Source: Alphaproteobacteria bacterium (GTDB lineage Bacteria; Pseudomonadota; Alphaproteobacteria; Puniceispirillales; Puniceispirillaceae). Taken from it: a stretch of 11,689 bases of DNA. The notes below the pieces were generated by a model that saw nothing but the letters and a program-made list of their open reading frames with translations, did no database searches and was not told the DNA's origin. The stretch covers positions 1-11,689 of the forward strand of contig WTHV01000196.1 of assembly GCA_011525265.1 (NCBI GenBank). Reading direction: 5' to 3'. Shown in pieces: positions 1 through 6,696 of the stretch (position 1 is the stretch's first letter; every line of letters begins with the position of its first letter). Position numbers and translations under genes: made by a program.

Positions 1-454
1 GCATATGATAGACGCCCTCACCTGCAACAGCGACAAGCACATCACCATCAATCGGGCGATAAATCCATGCAATCAGCGGCTCGCCATGGTCAATCAGCGA
101 TATCATAGAACAGAAATGTGGTGAGCCATTTACAAAATTGCGTGTGCCATCAATGGGATCAATCACAAAGGCTAATGATTTACCAATTTGTTTTTCAAGG
201 CGCGGCTCATCAGAAATACTCTCCTCACCCACCACAAGCACATCAGACTCTGTCTCTTGCAATAAGGCCGCAAGACGCGGGATAAGCCAGAATTCAGCAT
301 CTCTATCCGCGACGGTGACATAATCACTATCAGATGATTTGGTCGCTATATCATCAGCGGAAAGATTTTGGTAAAGCGGAAGGATAATATCCTGACCTGC
401 CGCAATCATCAGCTGTGCGACATCGTCAATCAAGCCATTTTCAGTGTCTGACAT
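1..454 (-). CDS. Inositol monophosphatase family phosphatase, N-terminal part (runs off left edge)
   Basis: Mg2+-dependent sugar-phosphate or nucleotide phosphatase of the inositol monophosphatase / CysQ / HisN-like superfamily. The 151 visible codons, starting at the ATG at 454, carry the family's metal-site motifs in order: TVADRDAE near residues 47-54, GEES at 76-79 and DPIDGTRNFVNG at 99-110 (metal-binding Glu77, Asp99 and Asp102 by family analogy). The reading frame is open to the window edge, so roughly 100 or more C-terminal residues are missing. The gene starts 15 nt after the hfq stop on the same strand and is probably cotranscribed. The N-terminal part does not settle the substrate: inositol-1-phosphate, histidinol-phosphate and 3'-phosphoadenosine 5'-phosphate are all possible. 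The family assignment is secure; the specificity is not. Confidence 0.93.
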   Translation of the reverse strand, partial: MSDTENGLIDDVAQLMIAAGQDIILPLYQNLSADDIATKSSDSDYVTVADRDAEFWLIPRLAALLQETESDVLVVGEESISDEPRLEKQIGKSLAFVIDPIDGTRNFVNGSPHFCSMISLIDHGEPLIAWIYRPIDGDVLVAVAGEGVYHM

Positions 455-469
455 TGGAAAATACAGTTT

Positions 470-703
470 CTATTCTTCGGTTAAGGCAGACAAATCAATC
501 AAATTGACAGGCATGATGGTTGAAATGGCGTGCTTGTAAATCAACTGTATATGGCCGTCACGCTTCAAAAGCATTGAATAATTATCAAACCACGTAATCA
601 CACCTTGCAACTTTACGCCATTCATCAAGAACACTGTCACAGGCTCATGCTGTTTGCGCATCTGGTTTAGAAAAACATCTTGCAGATTACGTTGTTTATC
701 CAT
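470..703 (-). CDS. hfq: RNA chaperone Hfq
   Basis: Hexameric Sm-like protein that binds small RNAs and mRNAs and promotes their pairing in the cytoplasm. At 77 residues it has the short-tailed alphaproteobacterial form. The Sm1 motif runs from about residue 24 to 48 (NGVKLQG, then FDNY) and the Sm2 motif YKHAIST is at 56-62. Proximal-face residues that bind uridine are visible: Gln8, Asn41/Tyr42 where E. coli has Gln/Phe, and Lys57/His58. The lateral rim keeps Arg16-Lys17. The C-terminal tail after the core is only about a dozen residues, so the long disordered tail of enterobacterial Hfq is absent. AAGGA at 713-717 lies 9 nt upstream of the ATG. hfq follows the aminotransferase gene by 39 nt and precedes the phosphatase gene by 15 nt. 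Confidence 0.98.
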   Translation of the reverse strand: MDKQRNLQDVFLNQMRKQHEPVTVFLMNGVKLQGVITWFDNYSMLLKRDGHIQLIYKHAISTIMPVNLIDLSALTEE

Positions 704-742
704 GATAGCGCGTCCTTTTTATCCTTATTATGCGTGCTAGCT

Positions 743-1588
743 TTAACGGCTTACCTTATCAATATAGGCCAGTCTAAGGCGTTTGGCTACTGGTCCTGCC
801 TGCCCATCTGCTATCTTTGTGCCATCACAGCTGCCAATCGGCGTTACGTGTGATGAGGCACTTGTAAGGAACGCCTCAGAAGCTTCAGACAGCTCCTTTA
901 GCGTAAAGGGACGCTCTACCAGCTTTAGCTGTAATTCCTCAGCCACAGCGGCCACTGTGCGCCTTGTGATCCCATTTAGGATTTTATGTGTCGCAGGCCG
1001 TGTAACAATTTCACCCTTTTTGGTGACAATCCATGCATTAGAGCTTGAGCCTTCGGTGATGCTACCATCATCATCAATCATCAATGCTTCATAAGCGCCT
1101 GCCTGATAGGCTTGCTGTTTTGCAAGGCAGTTTGGCAAAAGCTGGATGGTCTTAATGTCACGGCGCACCCACCGCTCATCAGCTACCGTAATCACAGGCA
1201 CAGCCGCTACCTCTCTTGCGACATCCTTGCCAATTTGCTTGGCAGTCACAACCAAAGCAGGCTTTAAGGGCTGTGTCCATTTATGGTCACGCTTTGCCAC
1301 GCCGCGCGTAATTTGCATATAAACAAGGCCATTTGTCACATGATTTAAGCGCACAATGCGTGCCATGATCAGTCTTAACGCCGCACGAGACATTGGCATG
1401 GGCAGAGATAGCTCTGAGAGAGATCGTTCAAGCCTATCAAGATGCGGGGCTTCATCAACCATTTTGCCATTAATGATAAAAACCACCTCATAGACACCAT
1501 CACCAAATTGATACCCTCTATCATCAATCGATATGGCAGCATCACGATGCGGGACATAAGAGCCATTAACATAGGCAATTCGAGACAT
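743..1588 (-). CDS. dat: D-amino-acid aminotransferase (PLP fold type IV)
   Basis: Transfers amino groups between D-amino acids and 2-oxo acids, typically D-alanine plus 2-oxoglutarate to pyruvate plus D-glutamate, with pyridoxal phosphate. It can supply D-Glu or D-Ala for peptidoglycan, or catabolise D-amino acids. The 281-residue length is normal. Lys146 (in RRDIKTIQLLPN, 142-153) is the expected Schiff-base lysine. The segment ITEGSSSNAW (177-186) holds the PLP-contacting Glu179. RDH at 100-102 matches the Arg-x-His substrate carboxylate trap of Bacillus D-amino-acid transaminase, and Tyr33 matches its third member. This argues against branched-chain aminotransferase or PabC-type lyase, which share the fold. 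AGAGG lies 6 nt before the ATG. It sits between trkA and hfq, apparently cotranscribed. The family is certain; the D-specificity is a strong inference from the trap residues. Confidence 0.92.
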   Translation of the reverse strand: MSRIAYVNGSYVPHRDAAISIDDRGYQFGDGVYEVVFIINGKMVDEAPHLDRLERSLSELSLPMPMSRAALRLIMARIVRLNHVTNGLVYMQITRGVAKRDHKWTQPLKPALVVTAKQIGKDVAREVAAVPVITVADERWVRRDIKTIQLLPNCLAKQQAYQAGAYEALMIDDDGSITEGSSSNAWIVTKKGEIVTRPATHKILNGITRRTVAAVAEELQLKLVERPFTLKELSEASEAFLTSASSHVTPIGSCDGTKIADGQAGPVAKRLRLAYIDKVSR

Positions 1589-1611
1589 ATTATACCTCTA
1601 ATAAGTCAATA

Positions 1612-1640
1612 AAAACAGTGTTTTGCAAATCAAAGTTTGC
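1612..1640 (-). repeat. Two short inverted repeats in the trkA-dat gap
   Basis: GCAAA-N6-TTTGC (1625-1640) and AAAAC-N3-GTTTT (1612-1624) lie in tandem just after the trkA stop. The second ends in a T-run on the minus strand, but both stems are only 5 bp and AT-rich. At best this is a weak attenuating element; dat probably remains cotranscribed with trkA. Confidence 0.25.
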
Positions 1641-1642
1641 GT

Positions 1643-3013
1643 TTAAAAGTCACCAGAAAGAAGCGTTTCTGCCTTAGCCGCACGACCTTGTTTTGCATAT
1701 AAAATCACAAGGTCATTTGCCTCAATGATTGTCTCACCACGAACAGCAATCACCTCACCTTTGCGGACAATAGCGCCAAAAGACAACCCTTTTGGAACAC
1801 GCGCATTTCGCAATGCTTGTCCAACCAATAATGAGGATGGTGAAATTTCTGCTTCAAGCACTTCCCCATGCCCTTCAAGGACAGAATGCACATCGATGAT
1901 ACGCCCACGCCTGACATGTTCGAGGATAGAAGACACGGTAATCTGCGGCGGGTTTACCACTGCATCAATCCCCAAAGTAGACATTAACGGCACAAAGCCA
2001 GGATTATTCACCAAAGCCACCGTATGCGCCGCCCCCATGCGCTTTGCAAGCAAAGCTGAGAGCATATTCACCTCATCATCATTTGAAACTGATAAAAATG
2101 TGCCTGTCGTCGCAACACCAGCCTCTTCTAGGATATCGGCATCAAGCGTATCACCACATACAACAGAGGCTGACGGTAATTCGGTTGCAATCTTATGGGC
2201 TTGCTGTTTATCAATCTCAATGATTGTGGCAGAGGCACTGGCATTATGCTCATGAATTTTTTCTGCCAGTAACATACCGATATTACCACCGCCAGCAATA
2301 ACAGCTGTCGCAGCTTCTGTCTCTGTATGGCCAAATGCCGCCATAGCGCGCTGTGTATGATCTACATCACAGACAAAATACACCTTATCGCCTTCTTGCA
2401 ACTCATCATTACCGTCACGCGGCACAATAACTTGCGACCCGCGCACAATAGCGATGATTGTCATCGATAATTCTGGGAATAAGGATGTTAAATGGCGCAA
2501 AGGGGTTGAAAGAATGGGGCAATTTGCCTTGGTAAGCACGCCAATCAGCTGTACTTTGCCATCTGCCATATCCTTGACATCAAACGCCCCCGGCAAGCGC
2601 AATTGGCGCTCAACAGCCGATGAGACTTCTTCTTCTGGCGAGATAATATGGTCAATCGGCATGTGGTCAGAGCCATAGAGATCACGAAACTCAGGGTTCA
2701 AATAGGCCCAAGAGCGGATACGTGCAATGCGCGTTGGTGTATGGAAAATCGTATGAGCAACTTGTGTTGCAACCATGTTAATCTCATCAGACTCTGTCAC
2801 AGCGATTAGCAATTGCGCATCACGCAAGCCTGCTTCTGTTAGGACATCAGGGTGAGAGGCAACACCAACCACGCCTCTTACATCAGCATGTTCAACAACA
2901 CGCTGAATCTTTTCACTATCTGCATCAATGACTGTGACATCATTTTGTTCTGCTGCAAGGTGGCTTGCAATCGCACTACCAACCAGACCAGCTCCACAAA
3001 TCACAATTCTCAT
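1643..3013 (-). CDS. trkA: Trk system potassium uptake regulatory protein TrkA
   Basis: Peripheral cytoplasmic NAD(H)-binding subunit that gates the TrkH/TrkG potassium channel. The 456-residue protein has the usual duplicated layout: RCK-N at about 1-125, with dinucleotide motif GAGLVG (7-12) and acidic strand end VIDAD (28-32); RCK-C at about 140-225; a second RCK-N from about 235, with GGGNIG (241-246) and acidic Glu267; and a second RCK-C at about 370-450. A TTG codon four codons upstream (3025) keeps the frame open, but the ATG at 3013 is preferred. It gives the canonical MRIVICGAG start, and GAGG at 3020-3023 lies 6 nt before it. No trkH or trkG is in the window. The gene follows ntrX after 121 nt that may contain its own promoter, and precedes dat by 54 nt. 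Confidence 0.97.
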   Translation of the reverse strand: MRIVICGAGLVGSAIASHLAAEQNDVTVIDADSEKIQRVVEHADVRGVVGVASHPDVLTEAGLRDAQLLIAVTESDEINMVATQVAHTIFHTPTRIARIRSWAYLNPEFRDLYGSDHMPIDHIISPEEEVSSAVERQLRLPGAFDVKDMADGKVQLIGVLTKANCPILSTPLRHLTSLFPELSMTIIAIVRGSQVIVPRDGNDELQEGDKVYFVCDVDHTQRAMAAFGHTETEAATAVIAGGGNIGMLLAEKIHEHNASASATIIEIDKQQAHKIATELPSASVVCGDTLDADILEEAGVATTGTFLSVSNDDEVNMLSALLAKRMGAAHTVALVNNPGFVPLMSTLGIDAVVNPPQITVSSILEHVRRGRIIDVHSVLEGHGEVLEAEISPSSLLVGQALRNARVPKGLSFGAIVRKGEVIAVRGETIIEANDLVILYAKQGRAAKAETLLSGDF

Positions 3014-3046
3014 ATTTCGCCTCAATTATTGACCGACCGTCCTCAA

Positions 3047-3068
3047 GCGCGGCTTTTATAAAACGCGC
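3047..3068 (-). repeat. GC-clamped palindrome in the trkA leader
   Basis: The arms GCGCG and CGCGC flank TTTTATAAAA plus an unpaired GC. The element ends about 34 nt before the trkA ATG and would fall in the mRNA leader if the candidate promoter is used. It could form a small hairpin. There is no following T-run, so it is not a standard terminator. Confidence 0.35.
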
Positions 3069-3082
3069 ATTTCGATGAGATG

Positions 3083-3108
3083 CCCCGATTTTACACACAT
3101 TTTCGGGG
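3083..3108. repeat. Inverted repeat CCCCGA-N14-TCGGGG in the ntrX-trkA gap
   Basis: A perfect 6+6 inverted repeat with a 14-nt spacer lies between ntrX and trkA. It overlaps the spacer and -10 of the candidate trkA promoter, as an operator would. As RNA it would form a 6-bp hairpin with a large loop; no T-run follows on the minus strand, so it is a poor terminator for ntrX. Confidence 0.4.
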
Positions 3109-3119
3109 GAAATGGTCAA
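3090..3119 (-). promoter_or_regulatory. Candidate sigma70-type promoter for trkA
   Basis: In the ntrX-trkA gap, minus-strand TTGACC (3114-3119) is followed after 18 nt by TGTAAA (3090-3095), with TG just upstream. The -35 is a five-of-six match to consensus. It could let trkA, dat and hfq be transcribed independently of the ntr genes. A leader of about 70 nt would result. Confidence 0.4.
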
Positions 3120-3134
3120 GATCATTATCTCATT

Positions 3135-4505
3135 TTACTGAATATTTAACGATTTTAGCTTTCTATGCAAAGCAGAACGTTCCATTCCGATGGATTTTGC
3201 CACTTTGGAAATATTCCCATCAAAGCGATTTAACTGCTCTGTTAAGTATTGTGCTTCAAACATCTCACGCGCTTCACGCAAAGGGAGCGCATAGATATCT
3301 TGCGGCATTGTTGGCGTTTGTTCTGAGCGCCCATTGAGTAAATCTGACGGCAAATCAGCGGTTGTTAGCACATCTGTGTGTGTCTCAGGCGTTAATATCA
3401 GCAAGGATTCCATGACATTGCGCATCTGGCGCACTGACCCCGGCCAATCATAGGCACGAAACGCGCTTAACACATCATCCCCCAGCTTTAAGGGCGTGCG
3501 ACCAAATTGTAGTGCGCCAATTTTCATAAAATATTTCGCCAAAAGTGGAATATCTTCCCGCCTATCTGCCAATGCAGGTACGATGATTGACACAACCCCT
3601 AACCGATAATAGAGATCTTCGCGTAAGCGCCCCTCATCTATGGCTTTAGACAAATCTTGCGATGAGGCAGATATAATCCGCACATTCACTTCAACCTCTG
3701 CCGCACCGCCAACACGTTTGAACTTTTGTTCTGCCACAGCACGCACCAATTTGGCTTGTGTATGGCTTGGCAAATCACAAATTTCATCAAAATATAAGGT
3801 GCCATGATGGGCCTGTTCAAACAGCCCAACAACACGCCGCCCATCTTGAATAGACTCAGACCCAAATAATTCTAAATCAGCGCGTTCAGCAGTCAATTTT
3901 GCGCAATTTGCAACCACAAATTTATGTGCCACACGCTCAGAACTTTCATGAATTTTGCGCGCCACAAGCTCTTTGCCTGTCCCTGCCCCGCCTTGAATAA
4001 GAACACGGCTAGCGGTTGTGGCAAGCTTATCAACAGACGCTTTGACTGTTTTCATAGCTGCTGATTGACCAATAAGCTCTAATTCTGAAAAATCTTGGTT
4101 TCTGGTTTTCAGCTCTTTATTTTCACGTTCCAATTTCGCTGTTTGTATCGCGCGATTGACCGTCAACATTAATCGTTCTGCTTTAAACGGCTTTTCAATA
4201 AAATCATAAGCGCCAACTCGTAATGCCTGAACGGCTGTTTCAATCGTCCCATGACCCGAAATCATCACAATCGGCAAATCAGGATATAAAGACCGGCACC
4301 ATGATAAAAGCTCTAGCCCATCCATATCAGAATCACGCATCCAAATATCAAGGATAACACAGCTAGGCGGGCGTGAGACAAGGTGTTCACGTGCTTGTTT
4401 GGCGTTTGATGCTTGTTTTGTCACAAAGCCTTCATCTTCAAGCGTTGCGCTTATCAGAAGACGGATATCTTTCTCATCATCAACAATTAGAATATCCCCG
4501 CTCAT
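3135..4505 (-). CDS. ntrX: Response regulator NtrX, lacking the GAFTGA loop
   Basis: DNA-binding response regulator partnered with NtrY, linked in alphaproteobacteria to nitrogen metabolism, redox response and envelope functions. The 456 residues form a receiver at about 4-120 (acidic pocket Asp9/Asp10, phospho-acceptor Asp53, Ser83, Lys105), an AAA+ domain at about 143-375 and a Fis-type helix-turn-helix at about 415-456. Walker A GGAGTGKE (172-179), Walker B TLYFDE (236-241), the REDLYYRL arginine-finger segment (295-302) and WPG at the sensor II region (354-356) are intact. The stretch after ELFG (212-215), where sigma54 activators carry GAFTGA, reads SESIQDGRRVVGLFEQ and has no such motif. 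NtrX homologues in other alphaproteobacteria also lack it. The start ATG overlaps the ntrY stop as ATGA, so the two genes are translationally coupled. Confidence 0.96.
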   Translation of the reverse strand: MSGDILIVDDEKDIRLLISATLEDEGFVTKQASNAKQAREHLVSRPPSCVILDIWMRDSDMDGLELLSWCRSLYPDLPIVMISGHGTIETAVQALRVGAYDFIEKPFKAERLMLTVNRAIQTAKLERENKELKTRNQDFSELELIGQSAAMKTVKASVDKLATTASRVLIQGGAGTGKELVARKIHESSERVAHKFVVANCAKLTAERADLELFGSESIQDGRRVVGLFEQAHHGTLYFDEICDLPSHTQAKLVRAVAEQKFKRVGGAAEVEVNVRIISASSQDLSKAIDEGRLREDLYYRLGVVSIIVPALADRREDIPLLAKYFMKIGALQFGRTPLKLGDDVLSAFRAYDWPGSVRQMRNVMESLLILTPETHTDVLTTADLPSDLLNGRSEQTPTMPQDIYALPLREAREMFEAQYLTEQLNRFDGNISKVAKSIGMERSALHRKLKSLNIQ

Positions 4506-6694
4506 GCCTCACCACCTCTGTCAGCTGGTAATGTGATCGTTACTCTGGCACCCGCTTTCTTGCCCGCATCATCAAACCGATTGCTCAGTGTAATCTGACC
4601 ATTATGGTCATCAACAATCTTTTGCACAATCGCAAGCCCAAGGCCTGTACCGCTATCTCTTGTTGTCATATAGGGCTCAAATAACTTGTCCAAATCGCCG
4701 TCAGGGAAACCAGGCCCATTATCCTGCAAGGTCAGCATGATATCGTCTGCGGTATTATGGGACAGTAAGAGGCTGATTTCAGGTTCCTGTGAGCGTGCCT
4801 CCGAGAGGGCATTTAACGCATTTTGCATCAGATTTGTGACCATCTGACGCATCAGCCCCTCATCAACAAGCATCGCATCATTCATATCTTTATCTGCTTC
4901 AAAGCTGATCGTGACCCCTTCATCATTATTCGCAAATAAAGCGACCTGACCCTCAATCAAGGTAGAGAGCTGCTGCAAGGCATAGCGTGGCGCGGGCATA
5001 CGTGCAAAACTTGAAAACTCATCAACCATTCGCCCAATATCGCCAACTTGTCTGCTAATAATATCAATATATTCCTGATACTTAGCTGACTCCTCTTCAG
5101 ATTTTGGATTAAACTTCTTTGCCAGCCTATCAGCTGCTAACTCAATCGGGGTGAGCGGGTTTTTAATTTCATGTGCAATACGGCGTGCGACGTCTGACCA
5201 TGCGGCTTTACGCTGTGCGGCAAGCAAGGCTGTGACATCATCAAAGGTAACAACATAACCAATAATCCGCTTTTCCACATATTCAGCAGAGATACGTGCG
5301 CGCAAAGAAATGCGCTTATCCATGACAAACAAATCAATCTGCTCTTCTGCCTTACCTTTGCCTTTTTTCTTAATCACAGATGTCAAAGAAGCAAATTCTG
5401 GAATAATCGTGCCAAGCTTTTCATGTAATAATTCAGATGGCTTTCTGCCAAGCAAACTACAAGCCATTTGATTTGGCAATGTCACTATGCCAGTGGCATC
5501 AAGGCCAATCACACCTGAAGAAACACCGCCTAGCACGGTTTCGGTAAATTCACGCCTTTGATCAAGCTGTGTATTCGCATCGACAAGCTGAACACGTGCG
5601 CGTTCCATCTCATCAAGCATATTATCAATCGAAGTGCCAAGCCTGTGAATTTCATCAAGCCCCTGATTGTCCCCTACCCGCGGCTTGAAATTTCCTAATC
5701 GGACTTCATCTACCACAGAGATAACCTGTGATAAGGGAGAGACGATAGACGTTGCCAAATTCAGGCCAATCCATAATGCCGAGAGCAATAACAGCAAAGT
5801 GACACCAAAAAACAGCACCGCAAAACTGATTTGCAGATCAAACTGGCGAAAGGCAAGTGACTGATATTCTGAAGCTGCTAACTTTGTTTGATCAACCGCA
5901 TCAAGCACGGCGGAATCAATAAACCGCCCAACAAGCAAGAAGGCATCCACAAAGGAATTCAGCTTCACAGCCGCCCTCAACTTATTACTTTGCCCACTAT
6001 TAAAGATAACCACCTCACCATCACGCGCTCTGGTAAGCCAACTTTCATCCAAATTGGTAAAGGTTAAAGAAAAGGCAAATTGTGACTTTGCCAAAATCTG
6101 TCCTGTGCCATCAATAATCACCGCTTCAGACAGATTACGAAGCAATGTTTGATTGTTGATATATTCATCAAGCTGACCTGGGTTGTCAGCAAAAACAGCG
6201 GCTTCACGATTAACATCATTTGCCATTGCCAGAATTTGGCCACGCACTGAGCGCGAATGCTCTTCATAATAAGCATCAGCCACGTAAACTGATTGATCAA
6301 TCGCCGTAGAAATCCGCTGTGCGAACCAACCACGCAAGGAAAAATCCAAAACAGAGATTGCAAATAGCGCAACAATAATCGCTGGTAGCGTTGTAATGCC
6401 GCCAAATAGCAAAGCAAGCCGCCAATGCAATTGCGAGCCGGCCATACGCTGGCGCCTTTCACTCCAAATACGCCAAATCTGCCTGCCGACAAAGATAAGA
6501 AGTAAGATAAGAGCAAAAATGGCACCAATGAAAATCACCTGCAAGAGAGGCGATGAGCCTGCCACATAATCAACACGCGCGAAAAGCCCATAGGTGCCGC
6601 TGCCTAAAATCAGCGTGATCAAGATGACAAGATAAGCAAGCCTATCTTCTCTTAACCATTTACGCTGTAATACACCTGTTGTCTTATCGGTCAT
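4502..6694 (-). CDS. ntrY: Membrane sensor histidine kinase NtrY
   Basis: Integral-membrane sensor kinase that phosphorylates NtrX. The 730-residue protein has hydrophobic segments at about 19-38, 51-75 and 92-118, then a periplasmic region of roughly 165 residues, and a fourth segment at about 288-318. A HAMP linker (about 316-372), a PAS domain (about 383-490), the dimerisation/phosphoacceptor domain and an HATPase domain follow. The phospho-acceptor is His508 in RIAHEIKNPLTP (505-516). ATP-site boxes are complete: N box around Asn621/Asn625, G1 DNGPGFP (658-664), F box LFEPYMTTR (671-679) and G2 GTGLGLAIV (682-690). A Lys/Gly-rich patch (KKKGKGK, 442-448) interrupts the PAS region. The start lies 2 nt after the ntrC stop; AAAGAG overlapping the end of ntrC serves as ribosome binding site. 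Confidence 0.97.
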   Translation of the reverse strand: MTDKTTGVLQRKWLREDRLAYLVILITLILGSGTYGLFARVDYVAGSSPLLQVIFIGAIFALILLLIFVGRQIWRIWSERRQRMAGSQLHWRLALLFGGITTLPAIIVALFAISVLDFSLRGWFAQRISTAIDQSVYVADAYYEEHSRSVRGQILAMANDVNREAAVFADNPGQLDEYINNQTLLRNLSEAVIIDGTGQILAKSQFAFSLTFTNLDESWLTRARDGEVVIFNSGQSNKLRAAVKLNSFVDAFLLVGRFIDSAVLDAVDQTKLAASEYQSLAFRQFDLQISFAVLFFGVTLLLLLSALWIGLNLATSIVSPLSQVISVVDEVRLGNFKPRVGDNQGLDEIHRLGTSIDNMLDEMERARVQLVDANTQLDQRREFTETVLGGVSSGVIGLDATGIVTLPNQMACSLLGRKPSELLHEKLGTIIPEFASLTSVIKKKGKGKAEEQIDLFVMDKRISLRARISAEYVEKRIIGYVVTFDDVTALLAAQRKAAWSDVARRIAHEIKNPLTPIELAADRLAKKFNPKSEEESAKYQEYIDIISRQVGDIGRMVDEFSSFARMPAPRYALQQLSTLIEGQVALFANNDEGVTISFEADKDMNDAMLVDEGLMRQMVTNLMQNALNALSEARSQEPEISLLLSHNTADDIMLTLQDNGPGFPDGDLDKLFEPYMTTRDSGTGLGLAIVQKIVDDHNGQITLSNRFDDAGKKAGARVTITLPADRGGEA

Positions 6695-6696
6695 GA

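Noticed and set aside
1589..1594. Perfect TATAAT on the minus strand directly before the dat ATG
   Set aside because: There is no -35 hexamer at a suitable distance and it sits between the AGAGG ribosome binding site and the start codon, so transcription from it would begin inside the gene.
1725..2255. A 176-codon plus-strand open frame antisense to trkA
   Set aside because: It lies wholly inside a clear trkA gene, its translation is Ser/Thr/Pro-rich without family motifs, and it has no ribosome binding site of note; a shadow frame.
3083..3108. Rho-independent terminator for ntrX
   Set aside because: The stem is only 6 bp with a 14-nt loop, and no T-run follows on the minus strand.
6118..6528. 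A 136-codon minus-strand frame within ntrY
   Set aside because: It is an alternate frame of the ntrY membrane and periplasmic region and its hydrophobicity is a by-product of that overlap.
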